From: Ruthenibacterium lactatiformans
GTDB taxonomy: Bacteria > Bacillota > Clostridia > Oscillospirales > Ruminococcaceae
Direction of reading: 5' to 3'
Length of the DNA: 64,000 bases
Assembly: GCF_000949455.1 (NCBI RefSeq)
Contig: NZ_JXXK01000020.1
Location: forward strand, 1 to 64,000
The first letter of the stretch is position 1. Every line of letters begins with the position of its first letter. Of this stretch, positions 9,857-17,434 are shown piece after piece. A model generated the notes under the pieces. That model worked only from the letters and a program-made list of their open reading frames with translations. It did no database searches and was not told the origin of the DNA. The position numbers and the translations under genes were made by a program.

Positions 9857-10581
9857 TGCATCGCTTTGTAAAGGGGCTCCTGCTTGGAATCCTTTTCATC
9901 TGCAGCATAGGTTTGCTCTGGTTTCTGGTAATCCAGCCGTTTCTGACGCAGAAAGATGCAGAGGATCTGAAAGCCCAATACATTGTCACTGCGCCGCAGG
10001 CTGAATCTGCAGAGAGTGAACAGGATGGCGGGGAGAAGCACCAATTGGATTTTGCATCCTTGCGTTCTCGCTATCCGGATGTTCATGCATGGCTTACCAT
10101 ACCCGGAACCTGTGTGGACTATCCTGTAGTGCAAAGCAGTGCAGATGATCCTGAATATTACCTTCGGCGGAATTATGATGGACGGTGGAGACTGGCCGGA
10201 AGTCTGTTCTTCCAATATGACTGTACCCCCAAAAGCAAGAATGTCGTGATCTTCGGTCACAACATGAATGATGGGACCATGTTTGGTGTACTGGAAAAAC
10301 TGACCGAGCAGAAGTTCCGTGAGCAGCATTCGACGATTTTCTTGGAAACGGAGGATGGAGTTCGGGAATACCGGATCGCATCGGTTTTGACAACCGACCT
10401 GTCGAGAATCCCTTTTAACCGGACAGTGTTTGCAGATGAACAGGATTACCTCGCTTTTGCCGGCACGATGCTGGAAGAAACAGGGTATGAACCGCAAGCA
10501 GTGAAACGCCTGCTGACGCTTGTGACTTGTGCCTACAACTGGGATGGAGCTCGGACAGTCGTTGTCGCTGTAGAGAAATGA
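9853..10581 (+). CDS. srtB: Class B sortase
   Basis: This 242-residue membrane-anchored transpeptidase has an N-terminal membrane helix (about residues 7-29) and a sortase fold. The catalytic His136 is in FGHNM, Cys226 is in TLVTCAYNWDGAR, and Arg234 follows eight residues later. The spacing and the YP-V-S--DPEYYL-RN motif match class B. It overlaps the adhesin gene (ATGA), so the two are translationally coupled and the adhesin is its likely substrate. Classical class B enzymes use NPQTN, but clostridial members accept xPxTG, consistent with LPQTG here. Confidence 0.92.
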   Translation: MMHRFVKGLLLGILFICSIGLLWFLVIQPFLTQKDAEDLKAQYIVTAPQAESAESEQDGGEKHQLDFASLRSRYPDVHAWLTIPGTCVDYPVVQSSADDPEYYLRRNYDGRWRLAGSLFFQYDCTPKSKNVVIFGHNMNDGTMFGVLEKLTEQKFREQHSTIFLETEDGVREYRIASVLTTDLSRIPFNRTVFADEQDYLAFAGTMLEETGYEPQAVKRLLTLVTCAYNWDGARTVVVAVEK

Positions 10582-10614
10582 ATTGCCTGAACGGAGAAAG
10601 GATGTGATAGATGG

Positions 10615-11304
10615 TTGAAAGTGCTGATTGTTGAGCCGGGGCAGTATCCCCGGGAAGCGGAAATCGCAAAGAGTCTGAAAGCAGAACAGGCTGTGGTCGG
10701 GGGACTCATCGAATGTGTGTATCCCTGGCAGGACAACGCCTGCATTGTCTGCAATGACGAGGGCAAGCTGGAAGGGCTGCCCCTCAACCGGACGCTGGAT
10801 GACTATGACGTGATCGCTGGGACTTTCTTTGTGGTGGGGCTCACTGAAGATGACTTCTGCAGTCTGACCAATGAACAGGTGGAGCGGTACAAAGCCATGT
10901 TTTTCAAACCGCAGCTGTTTGTCCCGTATCGCGGTGGTCTGATGCAGGTGCCGTATACCAACCCTGATCTTCCGAATACCCCGGAATCCATCAAGCAGGA
11001 TTTTGCAATCCGGCACAACCTGCCGGAATTGAGCTTCTGTGCGGTTGAAGGATTCGACCATGTGATGCTCGTCCAGTACGGGAAAGATGGATATTGGGAG
11101 ATCGATGCTCCCCCGGAAGGCATTGATGCCAAGACGTATGCGGAACGCCTCAACGCCGCTATGGGCGTTACCAAGCAGCAGCAAACAGCCATGCTGTATG
11201 GTCTGACTGTTGGATGGGATAAGCTGGCATACCGCTTTCCTGACATTGATGAGCAAGGACGCATTACCCGGCCCCGAAAAAACCTGGATAACAAAGAGAG
11301 ATAA
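10615..11304 (+). CDS. DUF3846-type protein of conjugative elements
   Basis: This 229-residue protein has an N-terminal DUF3846-like domain (about residues 1-75: KVLIVEPGQYP, then VVGG-IE-VYP and EGLPLNR). A second, unassigned half follows from about residue 110. The TTG at 10615 is used because homologous proteins begin with MKVL and an AGGA site precedes it; an ATG four bases upstream is in another frame and stops at once. Such proteins are frequent on clostridial ICEs and plasmids, but their role is unknown. It follows the sortase gene by 33 bases and ends before a strong terminator. Confidence 0.75.
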   Translation: MKVLIVEPGQYPREAEIAKSLKAEQAVVGGLIECVYPWQDNACIVCNDEGKLEGLPLNRTLDDYDVIAGTFFVVGLTEDDFCSLTNEQVERYKAMFFKPQLFVPYRGGLMQVPYTNPDLPNTPESIKQDFAIRHNLPELSFCAVEGFDHVMLVQYGKDGYWEIDAPPEGIDAKTYAERLNAAMGVTKQQQTAMLYGLTVGWDKLAYRFPDIDEQGRITRPRKNLDNKER

Positions 11305-11329
11305 GCCATGACCCAATATGTTTTTTACC

Positions 11330-11362
11330 AGGCGCGTAGCCCTCCCGGCTGTGCGCCTTTTT
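11330..11362 (+). terminator. Strong intrinsic terminator before metK
   Basis: AGGCGCGTAGCC (11330-11341) pairs with GGCTGTGCGCCT (11347-11358) over a five-base loop with two G-U pairs, then TTTTT. It separates the adhesin, sortase and DUF3846 unit from metK, which has its own AAAGGAG site and therefore probably its own promoter. Confidence 0.85.
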
Positions 11363-11403
11363 GTTTTGCCATAAACACCAATCAACATACAAAGGAGAAA
11401 TCA

Positions 11404-12546
11404 ATGCGCACTTTTTATTCTGCTGAATCTGTCACCGAAGGCCACCCCGACAAGCTCTGCGATCTCATCGCAGACAACGTCCTGGACGCGTGTCTGACCG
11501 GAGACCCCGCCAGCCGCGTCGCCTGTGAGGTCATGGCCACCCGTGGTCACATCATTGTGGCCGGTGAGATTACCACCGAAGCAAACCCCGACGTGTTCAA
11601 CATTGCCCGGGACGTGCTGCACAGCGTTGGGTACGACCCCAAGAGCTTTCAGATCGATTGTTATCTGCATCCTCAGAGCCCGGATATTGCCGGAGCTGTG
11701 GAAGTGCCTGCGGATAGCCCCGAAGATGACGAGGCCATCGGTGCCGGTGACCAGGGTGTCGTCATCGGGTACGCCTGCAACGAAACGCCCGAACTGATGC
11801 CCATGCCCGTGGTGATCGCTCACCGCCTCACCAGCCTGCTGACCCTGGCCAGAATGACCGATGCTGTTCACGGAATCGGCCCCGATGGCAAAGCCATGGT
11901 GGTTGTGGAGTATGAGGATGACAAACCGCTGCGGGTAGATCAGATCCTGCTGTCGGTCCAGCATGAGGCGGGGGTACATATCGAGGATATCCAGGCCGAC
12001 ATCTTTGCTCAGGTCATTTTGCCCGCCCTCAAAGGAATGCCCACCGATGATCGGATGGAAGTCATCCTCAACCCCAGCGGCAGTTTCGTGGTGGGCGGCC
12101 CGGAAGCCGACACCGGCCTGACGGGCCGCAAGCTCATGGTGGATGCTTACGGGCCTTTTGTGAGCCAGGGCGGCGGGGCGTTGTCCGGCAAAGACCCCAC
12201 CAAAATTGACCGGACCGCTGCGTACATGGCCCGGTACATTGCGAAAAACATTGTGGCTGCCAATATTGCGGATCGGTGCCGCGTGGCCCTGACCTATGCC
12301 ATTGGCATGGCCAAGCCCATGGCGGTTACGGTGGACACCTTCCAAACGTGTTTTCGCTGCGATGACGAATATCTGGCAGCGGCAGTGCGCCATGTGTTCG
12401 ATCTGACCCCGGCGGGCATGATCGAGACCCTCCATCTGCAGCAACCGATCTATGCCCGTACTGCCGTCGGCGGGCATTTCGGACGTGAAGATTTTCCCTG
12501 GGAGCAGGTGGATAAGAGTAGCCTGCTGATGAGGGCCCTTTCCTGA
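11404..12546 (+). CDS. metK: S-adenosylmethionine synthetase
   Basis: This 380-residue enzyme makes SAM from methionine and ATP. It is near full family length, with the N-terminal EGHPDKLCD ATP site, GAGDQG methionine-site motif, and GGGALSGKDPTKIDR phosphate loop. ATG 11404 is chosen because AAAGGAG lies seven bases upstream; an in-frame ATG at 11308 precedes the terminator and lacks a site. Its stop overlaps the ATG of the primase-like gene (TGATG). MetK is normally a single chromosomal housekeeping gene, so a copy on a conjugative element with two DNA methylases is notable; it could supply SAM for modifying incoming DNA. Confidence 0.95.
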   Translation: MRTFYSAESVTEGHPDKLCDLIADNVLDACLTGDPASRVACEVMATRGHIIVAGEITTEANPDVFNIARDVLHSVGYDPKSFQIDCYLHPQSPDIAGAVEVPADSPEDDEAIGAGDQGVVIGYACNETPELMPMPVVIAHRLTSLLTLARMTDAVHGIGPDGKAMVVVEYEDDKPLRVDQILLSVQHEAGVHIEDIQADIFAQVILPALKGMPTDDRMEVILNPSGSFVVGGPEADTGLTGRKLMVDAYGPFVSQGGGALSGKDPTKIDRTAAYMARYIAKNIVAANIADRCRVALTYAIGMAKPMAVTVDTFQTCFRCDDEYLAAAVRHVFDLTPAGMIETLHLQQPIYARTAVGGHFGREDFPWEQVDKSSLLMRALS

Positions 12547-13517
12547 TGCCCGGTGTCAGCAAGGAACAGATCGCCGCCGCCAAAAAGATGACGGCCATTG
12601 AATTCTTGCGGCGGTATCGTTCCGCAGATCTGGTCAAGAGCAGCGCCCGCGGCGAGTTCGAGCTGCGCAGTCACGACAGCTTCAAAATTAACGGTGAGTC
12701 CAGTGTCTGGCACTGGAAAAGCCGTGGGATCGGAGGCAAGTCTGCCCTGGACTATCTCGTCCATGTGGAGCAGTGTGGTTTTGTGGAAGCCGTGCGGATG
12801 CTGTGTGATGAGGTACCTGGGTACATCCCTGTCGCTCATGAGGAGGTGGAGCAGAAGCGCCCGGAGTTCTCTCTTCCGCCTGCTGCCCGCAACAATGCCC
12901 GGGTTGTGGCGTACCTTTGCGGGCGAGGCATTTCCCCCGTGGTGCTCAGTTACTGTGTGGACCGTGGCCTGGTCTATGAGAGCCTGCCGTATCACAATTG
13001 TGTGTTTATCGGAAAGGATGAAAACGGCACAGCACGGTACGCAGCTTTGCGCGGCACCTACGGCCAAGGGCGTCCGTTTAAGGCTGAAACGCCGGGCAGC
13101 GACAAGCGGTATGGCTTCTGCATTCCGCCGCTGCATCCTTCCACCACGGTGGCAGTGTTTGAGGCGGCCATTGATGCCATGGCTGAGATGACTCTCTCCG
13201 ATAATACCGCAGACAAATACCGCCTCTCGCTGGGCGGCATCTATGCTCCGAAAGAAGAAAATGTGGAGATCAAGACGCCAGTGGCATTGGTGGAGTTCCT
13301 GCGTCAGCATCCGGATGTGGACACCATCCAACTGTGCATGGACAATGATGAGCCGGGCCGCCATGCGGCGCTGGCCATCGCCCGCAATCTCGGCGGCAAG
13401 TACAAAGTGTCCCTGTGCCTGCCGCAGATCGAGGGCGGCGACTATGCCGACCTCGCCAAACAAATCAAACAGGCAAGATGTGCCTGTACCAGACATCGCA
13501 CCGAGTTGGCGCGATGA
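12546..13517 (+). CDS. DUF3991/Toprim primase-like protein
   Basis: This 323-residue protein has an N-terminal zinc-ribbon-less primase-like region (DUF3991; KMTAIEFLRRY, then WHWKSRGIGGKSALDYL) and a C-terminal Toprim domain. The Toprim domain has the acidic FEAAIDAM (about 205-212) and the DNDEPGRHAA motif (about 260-269). Proteins of this type on mobile elements are thought to prime or process DNA during replication or transfer. It overlaps metK by one base and the next gene by four, so it belongs to one transcript. Confidence 0.85.
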   Translation: MPGVSKEQIAAAKKMTAIEFLRRYRSADLVKSSARGEFELRSHDSFKINGESSVWHWKSRGIGGKSALDYLVHVEQCGFVEAVRMLCDEVPGYIPVAHEEVEQKRPEFSLPPAARNNARVVAYLCGRGISPVVLSYCVDRGLVYESLPYHNCVFIGKDENGTARYAALRGTYGQGRPFKAETPGSDKRYGFCIPPLHPSTTVAVFEAAIDAMAEMTLSDNTADKYRLSLGGIYAPKEENVEIKTPVALVEFLRQHPDVDTIQLCMDNDEPGRHAALAIARNLGGKYKVSLCLPQIEGGDYADLAKQIKQARCACTRHRTELAR

Positions 13518-13537
13518 CCATAACGGAGGTGATGCGA

Positions 13538-14569
13538 TTGAGTGAACGCATTTTCAAAATGTACTCTCCGCTGACTGGTGAACTGTACCAGGCCGGAGAG
13601 TATGAATACGAGGATTCCGCCGACGAATACAACGGCGAAGAACTGCTGCTTTATGCGGAGGAAATTGAAAAGGCAGTCAAGGCCTACACCGACAACGGTA
13701 CCGAAGATCTCATGAAATACTTCTATGAGAGCGATTACGTTAAGCAGCACGTTCGGAGTCTGGTCCCCTCGGTGGAGGTCTGGAACGGGCGGCTTTATGG
13801 TTGTACCACGGTGCGGGCAGATGATGATCTTTCGGAACCCGGCTGGGACAAGCTCATGGACTACCTGGCCGGACAGTATTCAGACGGCTGGGGCGAGGGC
13901 TTCGAGCAGCGGGAAATCGAAACCGAAGATGGCCTGCTGTATGTGCATTTCTGGCAGGACCACGACTTCGACTTCACGGTGGAGGAAGTCACCCCTTCGA
14001 AGAAGTATGAGATCACCGACATCGCGCATCCCAAAGATCCCAGCCTGCACCGTATCCGGGCTCTGACGCGGGTAAGCGAAACCGTTGGCCCCGGTACCCT
14101 GGGCGGCTATGTCCAGAGCGAGGAAAATCTGACCCAGGAAAACGATGGTGCCTGGATCTACGGGGATGCCATCTGCTGCGAAAACGCCATCGTGACAACC
14201 GGGGCTTTCCTGACTGGACAGGCCCGGGTAAGCGGTTCGGCCCTCGTTTCCAATGAAGCTGAAATCGGTGGCCAAGGCCGCGTCCGTGACCGCGCGGTAG
14301 TGTCCGGCGGTACGGTGCAGGAAGGTGCCGTCGTCTGCGGCGATGCCGTTATTCGGAAAAACCAGATCACCGGAGCAGTGCCCCTCGTGGAAGGCCATGC
14401 CACCGTGATGGGCGTTGTGGCCGGTGCGGTTTACCTGGGCGCGGATGCCTTTATTCTGCCGGGAAACACGGTGGACAACCCCACCAACAGTGTCCTGGCC
14501 ATCAACGGGACCCATGTGCGGCTGTACAGCATTGAGCAGGTCAAGCCGCCGAAAGCGCCTGAACGCTGA
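13538..14569 (+). CDS. Protein with C-terminal left-handed beta-helix-like repeats
   Basis: This 343-residue protein has an acidic N-terminal half (about residues 1-170, Tyr/Glu-rich, unassigned). Its C-terminal half contains short repeats such as ARVSGSALVS, GRVRDRAVVSG and GAVVCGDAVI, typical of hexapeptide or polymer-forming beta-helices. TTG 13538 has GGAGGT seven bases upstream and is preferred; ATG 13514, which overlaps the previous stop, and ATG 13532 are alternatives in the same frame. It sits between the primase-like gene and a DNA methylase. The helix part resembles DapD/LpxA-type folds without an obvious catalytic domain, so a structural role is more likely than acyl transfer. Confidence 0.7.
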   Translation: MSERIFKMYSPLTGELYQAGEYEYEDSADEYNGEELLLYAEEIEKAVKAYTDNGTEDLMKYFYESDYVKQHVRSLVPSVEVWNGRLYGCTTVRADDDLSEPGWDKLMDYLAGQYSDGWGEGFEQREIETEDGLLYVHFWQDHDFDFTVEEVTPSKKYEITDIAHPKDPSLHRIRALTRVSETVGPGTLGGYVQSEENLTQENDGAWIYGDAICCENAIVTTGAFLTGQARVSGSALVSNEAEIGGQGRVRDRAVVSGGTVQEGAVVCGDAVIRKNQITGAVPLVEGHATVMGVVAGAVYLGADAFILPGNTVDNPTNSVLAINGTHVRLYSIEQVKPPKAPER

Positions 14570-14590
14570 ATAATAGAAAGGATGATGCCT

Positions 14591-15388
14591 TTGACAAATA
14601 CTCTCCAGCAATCCACTTTGTTTTCTTCCAACGATTTTACTATGCCCGAGCATTTTGGAGATGACCGCTGGACGATTCTGCATGGCGATGTCATGCACAT
14701 CGTTCCGCACATGACCAGAGCCGTCTTTGATGCCGTCATTACCGACCCGCCCTATGCCAGCGGCGGTGCCAGCCAGACGGCCAAGAACCGCTCGACTACC
14801 GAGAAGTACAGCAGTCTGCGCGGCGACAAGGCACTGCCGGATTTTGACAGTGACCAGATGGACCAGCGCAGCTGGACCCGGTGGATGTGTGAATGGCTTC
14901 AGATGGTGCGTGCTGCCTGCAAGCCCGGTGCGCCCATCTGCCTGTTCATCGACTGGCGGCAGCTGCCCTCCATGACCGATGCCCTGCAGTGGGCCGGGTG
15001 GACCTGGCGCGGAATCGCGGTATGGGATAAGCCGTCCGGTCGACCGCAGCGGGGGCGCTTCCGTCAGCAAGCCGAGTTTATCGTTTGGGGTTCCAACGGC
15101 AAGATGCCGCTGGAGCGCAATGTGGGTTGTTTGCCGGGGGTATTCCGTCAGGCCAACCCCGCCAACCGCATCCATGTGACCGAAAAGCCCCTGCAGCTCA
15201 TGCGGGATGTGGTGCAGATCTGCGAACCGGGAGGCCGAATCCTCGACCCGTTTGCCGGTTCCGGCACCACCATTTTGGCTGCGGTGCAGGAAGGGTACGA
15301 AGCGGTGGGCATCGAACTTACCGACGCCTACTTCCAGCTTGGTACCCAGCGTGTGAAACAGGCGCTGGAGCCACAGAGTGAATCTTAA
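14591..15388 (+). CDS. DNA methyltransferase, amino-group (N6-adenine or N4-cytosine) type
   Basis: The product is a 265-residue beta-class amino-methyltransferase, with catalytic motif DPPY at about residues 52-55 preceding the SAM-binding DPFAGSGTT near 219-227. The TTG at 14591 is preferred because AAAGGA (14577-14582) lies eight bases before it; two ATGs at 14582 and 14585 overlap that site. There is no matching nuclease nearby. It lacks the C-terminal extension of CcrM proteins. Two perfect palindromes, each arm carrying GAATC or GATTC, follow immediately, the first overlapping its last codons. Confidence 0.9.
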   Translation: MTNTLQQSTLFSSNDFTMPEHFGDDRWTILHGDVMHIVPHMTRAVFDAVITDPPYASGGASQTAKNRSTTEKYSSLRGDKALPDFDSDQMDQRSWTRWMCEWLQMVRAACKPGAPICLFIDWRQLPSMTDALQWAGWTWRGIAVWDKPSGRPQRGRFRQQAEFIVWGSNGKMPLERNVGCLPGVFRQANPANRIHVTEKPLQLMRDVVQICEPGGRILDPFAGSGTTILAAVQEGYEAVGIELTDAYFQLGTQRVKQALEPQSES

Positions 15389-15445
15389 CAAGATTCACTG
15401 ACAGAAAGAACCGTGCGGAGTGAATCTTATTAAGATTCACTCCGC
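15377..15445. repeat. Tandem palindromes sharing TGAATCTT, downstream of DNA methylase
   Basis: The first palindrome is AGTGAATCTT (15377-15386) with AAGATTCACT (15390-15399). The second, longer one is GCGGAGTGAATCTTA (15415-15429) with TAAGATTCACTCCGC (15431-15445). Both share the core AGTGAATCTT. The second is followed by CTCATTTTT and can work as a terminator; the first overlaps the final codons of the methylase gene. The repeated core suggests more than termination, for example a regulator site or methylation-sensitive element, because all four arms contain GANTC. Confidence 0.8.
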
Positions 15446-15469
15446 CTCATTTTTGGAAGGAGAACCGAT

Positions 15470-15808
15470 ATGAAACGTCCCTGGGCCTACGTGTGCGCCA
15501 CCAATGACACCAACTCCAAGACTTTACGCGGCTATTGCCGCACGATTTTTCAGTGCGGATATGTGCCGGTCTGTCCTCGTCTGCAGGACGGGCAGTTCAT
15601 TGTGCTGGAAAATCCCGATGAACGCCATGCCTTCAACGAAATTTTGCGGGACAAACTGCTCCGCTGCACAGTCTTGGTGGTTTGCGGTAAGCATTCGGAT
15701 GCGACTACCAACGCGGAAGTGGGCCTTGCCAAGAAATACAGCAAGGTCCTCACAACGCTGGACGGTGTTTTGCAGGCCGCCGAAAAGGGAGAAATCCTCA
15801 CCGACTGA
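15470..15808 (+). CDS. Small deoxyribosyltransferase-like (DUF4406-like) protein
   Basis: This 112-residue protein starts after an AAGGAG site (15457-15462). The fold suggested by RPWAYVCATND (strand and loop), a middle CPRLQ segment, LRCTVLVVCG, and the SDATTNAEVGLAKK helix resembles small nucleoside 2-deoxyribosyltransferase-like proteins, which are often found on phages and ICEs. The E in TNAEVGLA would be the position of the usual catalytic Glu, but this is inference from pattern only. It lies between the palindromes and the candidate transfer origin. Confidence 0.65.
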   Translation: MKRPWAYVCATNDTNSKTLRGYCRTIFQCGYVPVCPRLQDGQFIVLENPDERHAFNEILRDKLLRCTVLVVCGKHSDATTNAEVGLAKKYSKVLTTLDGVLQAAEKGEILTD

Positions 15809-15951
15809 AAGGGGAGGGGACGACCTCTCACCTGCTGGCAGACGGTTTTGCAAGCATAGCGTTTGGATATCCAAACGCAGATCCTTGGGGCGTGCCCCAA
15901 ACCCCCGACGGCCTGCGAGAGCAGTGCCGCGTTACATTTGGAAAGGAACAG
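15809..15951. other. Candidate transfer origin (oriT) region
   Basis: This short stretch upstream of the MobC and relaxase genes holds a perfect 20-base palindrome at 15859-15878 (GCGTTTGGATATCCAAACGC) and, six bases on, a GC-rich hairpin TTGGGGC/GCCCCAA (15885-15891 with 15894-15900). It has no T-run after either, so termination is unlikely. Adjacent inverted repeats just before mobC are typical of MobP-type origins, where the relaxase nicks near one repeat. The nick site cannot be placed from sequence alone. Confidence 0.45.
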
Positions 15952-15960
15952 GTGAAAACC

Positions 15961-16374
15961 ATGAGTGGATTTGAAATGCGGGCACAATTTTACCCGCTGG
16001 TGACCGACTTGGAACGGCTGAAAGAAGAAGCTGCGGAAGGCGTGCCGTACCCCTTCGTTACGGAAGAATTGCTGGAGCTCTCGCCCAAAGACTACCGGCA
16101 GTTCTGCAGTGCCCTGGGGCAGCGGTACGCATTCGAAACCGACATTCCCAAGGAAGGGTACGATACTGTGTACGGGGCCTTCCATTGTTCTCTGGTTACT
16201 GCGGTATCCGAAAAAGAAGCAATTCTCCTGACCAGGGTGGCCGCGCAGATGTTCGGTGCCTATCTGCCGGACAAGACACTTCTGGATCTTACGAGGGTGC
16301 CGAAGAAGCAGGTGACCCTTGAGGCGTGCCACAACCCGGAAATCCGCATCGGGCATCCGGATGCCGTCCGGTGA
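15961..16374 (+). CDS. Hypothetical protein upstream of mobC
   Basis: This 137-residue acidic protein begins FEMRAQFYPLVTDLERLKEE and has no membrane segment or known motif that I recognise. ATG 15961 or a GTG at 15952 in the same frame could be the start; an AAAGGA site at 15942-15947 serves either. Its stop overlaps the GTG of mobC (GTGA), so it is co-translated with the relaxosome genes, suggesting an accessory role in DNA processing. Confidence 0.65.
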   Translation: MSGFEMRAQFYPLVTDLERLKEEAAEGVPYPFVTEELLELSPKDYRQFCSALGQRYAFETDIPKEGYDTVYGAFHCSLVTAVSEKEAILLTRVAAQMFGAYLPDKTLLDLTRVPKKQVTLEACHNPEIRIGHPDAVR

Positions 16375-16685
16375 CAGGACGAAAGCGCCGCCACGTTATT
16401 CCACTTCGGCTGACCGAGCAGGAACTGAAGCATCTGAACCGACTGGCAGCGCAAAGCGGGTTATCTCGTGAAAAGTTGCTGCGGGCGCTGATTATGGGTG
16501 AAACCATTCGTCCGCGTCCCTGTACCCATCATGAGGACCTGCTGCGAAAAGTGTCCGGACTCTGCAACAACGCCAACCAGGTGGCCCATCGGGCAAACAG
16601 TACCGGTGTGGCCAGTCAGGAAAGTGTAGATAAGATGATTCGAATCTCCCAGGAAATCTGGAAGGAGGTGAAAAGCCAATGGTAA
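16371..16685 (+). CDS. mobC: MobC-like relaxosome accessory protein
   Basis: This 104-residue protein has the MobC pattern: a basic start (TGRKRRHVIPLRLTEQELK), then AAQSGLSREKLLRALIMG, a helical segment with LRKVSGLCNNANQVAHRAN and a C-terminal helix. MobC proteins bind oriT and help melt the DNA around the nick. The GTG at 16371 makes a four-base overlap with the previous stop; a longer in-frame start at 16326 would run back into that gene. It overlaps the following gene by seven bases. Confidence 0.85.
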   Translation: MTGRKRRHVIPLRLTEQELKHLNRLAAQSGLSREKLLRALIMGETIRPRPCTHHEDLLRKVSGLCNNANQVAHRANSTGVASQESVDKMIRISQEIWKEVKSQW

Positions 16686-17431
16686 AGAAATATCAGGAAA
16701 CCGCCAATTTTGTATCCGGTGTACTGGATGTTACTGAACTTCAGAATATTTCGCCGTTTATGAGTAAGCCGCAGAAGTTCTCCATACAGCGGGCTCTGGT
16801 GCTGAGTGACGCCGACTACCAGTTTTTTGTGAATGATGACTTTCGCAGACCGCCCGTTGTCATCCGCGCCAAACAGCGGTACATGGGATTTGACGTGAAG
16901 AAGAAAGAATGGAATTGCCTGCTGGTGGTGAGCGAAATCAGCAAAGACGGCATCCTGGTGGGGAAAGAGCCGGACGCCGAGCGCTACTATATGGCCTATG
17001 TCCCCGACCACACCAACCTGAACCTGCCGGCTGATCTGCCGGTGGAGTTCTGGACCAACGTCTGTACCACCACGTTGCAGCTGCAGCCTTCGGCAGAGGC
17101 ACATCCTCCGCTGACGGAGCAGGGAAACCGTCAACAGCACTTCGCGTCCTTTGTGGGAATGCAGCTGTCGACGGTGTGCTTTGATCTGCGTTTTATGTCC
17201 TATGACCCCGAAAAGGATGAGATGGTGACCCGCCTGTATGGCGGCCCCCACGATTACATCGAGAGCCGTGGGACGCCGGAGAAGATCGCAAAGGAAAACC
17301 ACTTCTCGGGCAAGCTGCGTGGTATCTTCTTCAACATGGACTACCGCAACATCAGCCATCCGTGTCTGCCGGAAGAAGTGCCGCAACCCAAACGGAAAAC
17401 TCCCCGAAAAACCAGGGAGGAAGGAAGATGA
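16679..17431 (+). CDS. Hypothetical protein of the mobilisation operon (250 aa)
   Basis: This soluble protein overlaps mobC by seven bases and ends three bases before the relaxase start, so it belongs to the relaxosome operon. A GGAGG site precedes ATG 16679. Visible pieces are KFSIQRALVLSDADYQFFV near the start, FDVKKKEWNCLLVV, and a Lys/Arg-rich tail (PKRKTPRKTREE). I do not recognise a catalytic motif. Position suggests a role in relaxosome assembly or DNA handling, which is an inference. Confidence 0.7.
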   Translation: MVKKYQETANFVSGVLDVTELQNISPFMSKPQKFSIQRALVLSDADYQFFVNDDFRRPPVVIRAKQRYMGFDVKKKEWNCLLVVSEISKDGILVGKEPDAERYYMAYVPDHTNLNLPADLPVEFWTNVCTTTLQLQPSAEAHPPLTEQGNRQQHFASFVGMQLSTVCFDLRFMSYDPEKDEMVTRLYGGPHDYIESRGTPEKIAKENHFSGKLRGIFFNMDYRNISHPCLPEEVPQPKRKTPRKTREEGR

Positions 17432-17434
17432 GTT

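Noticed and set aside
15377..15445. Possible CRISPR repeats
   Set aside because: Only two repeat units exist, they are full palindromes with no regular spacers, and no cas gene is present anywhere in the window.
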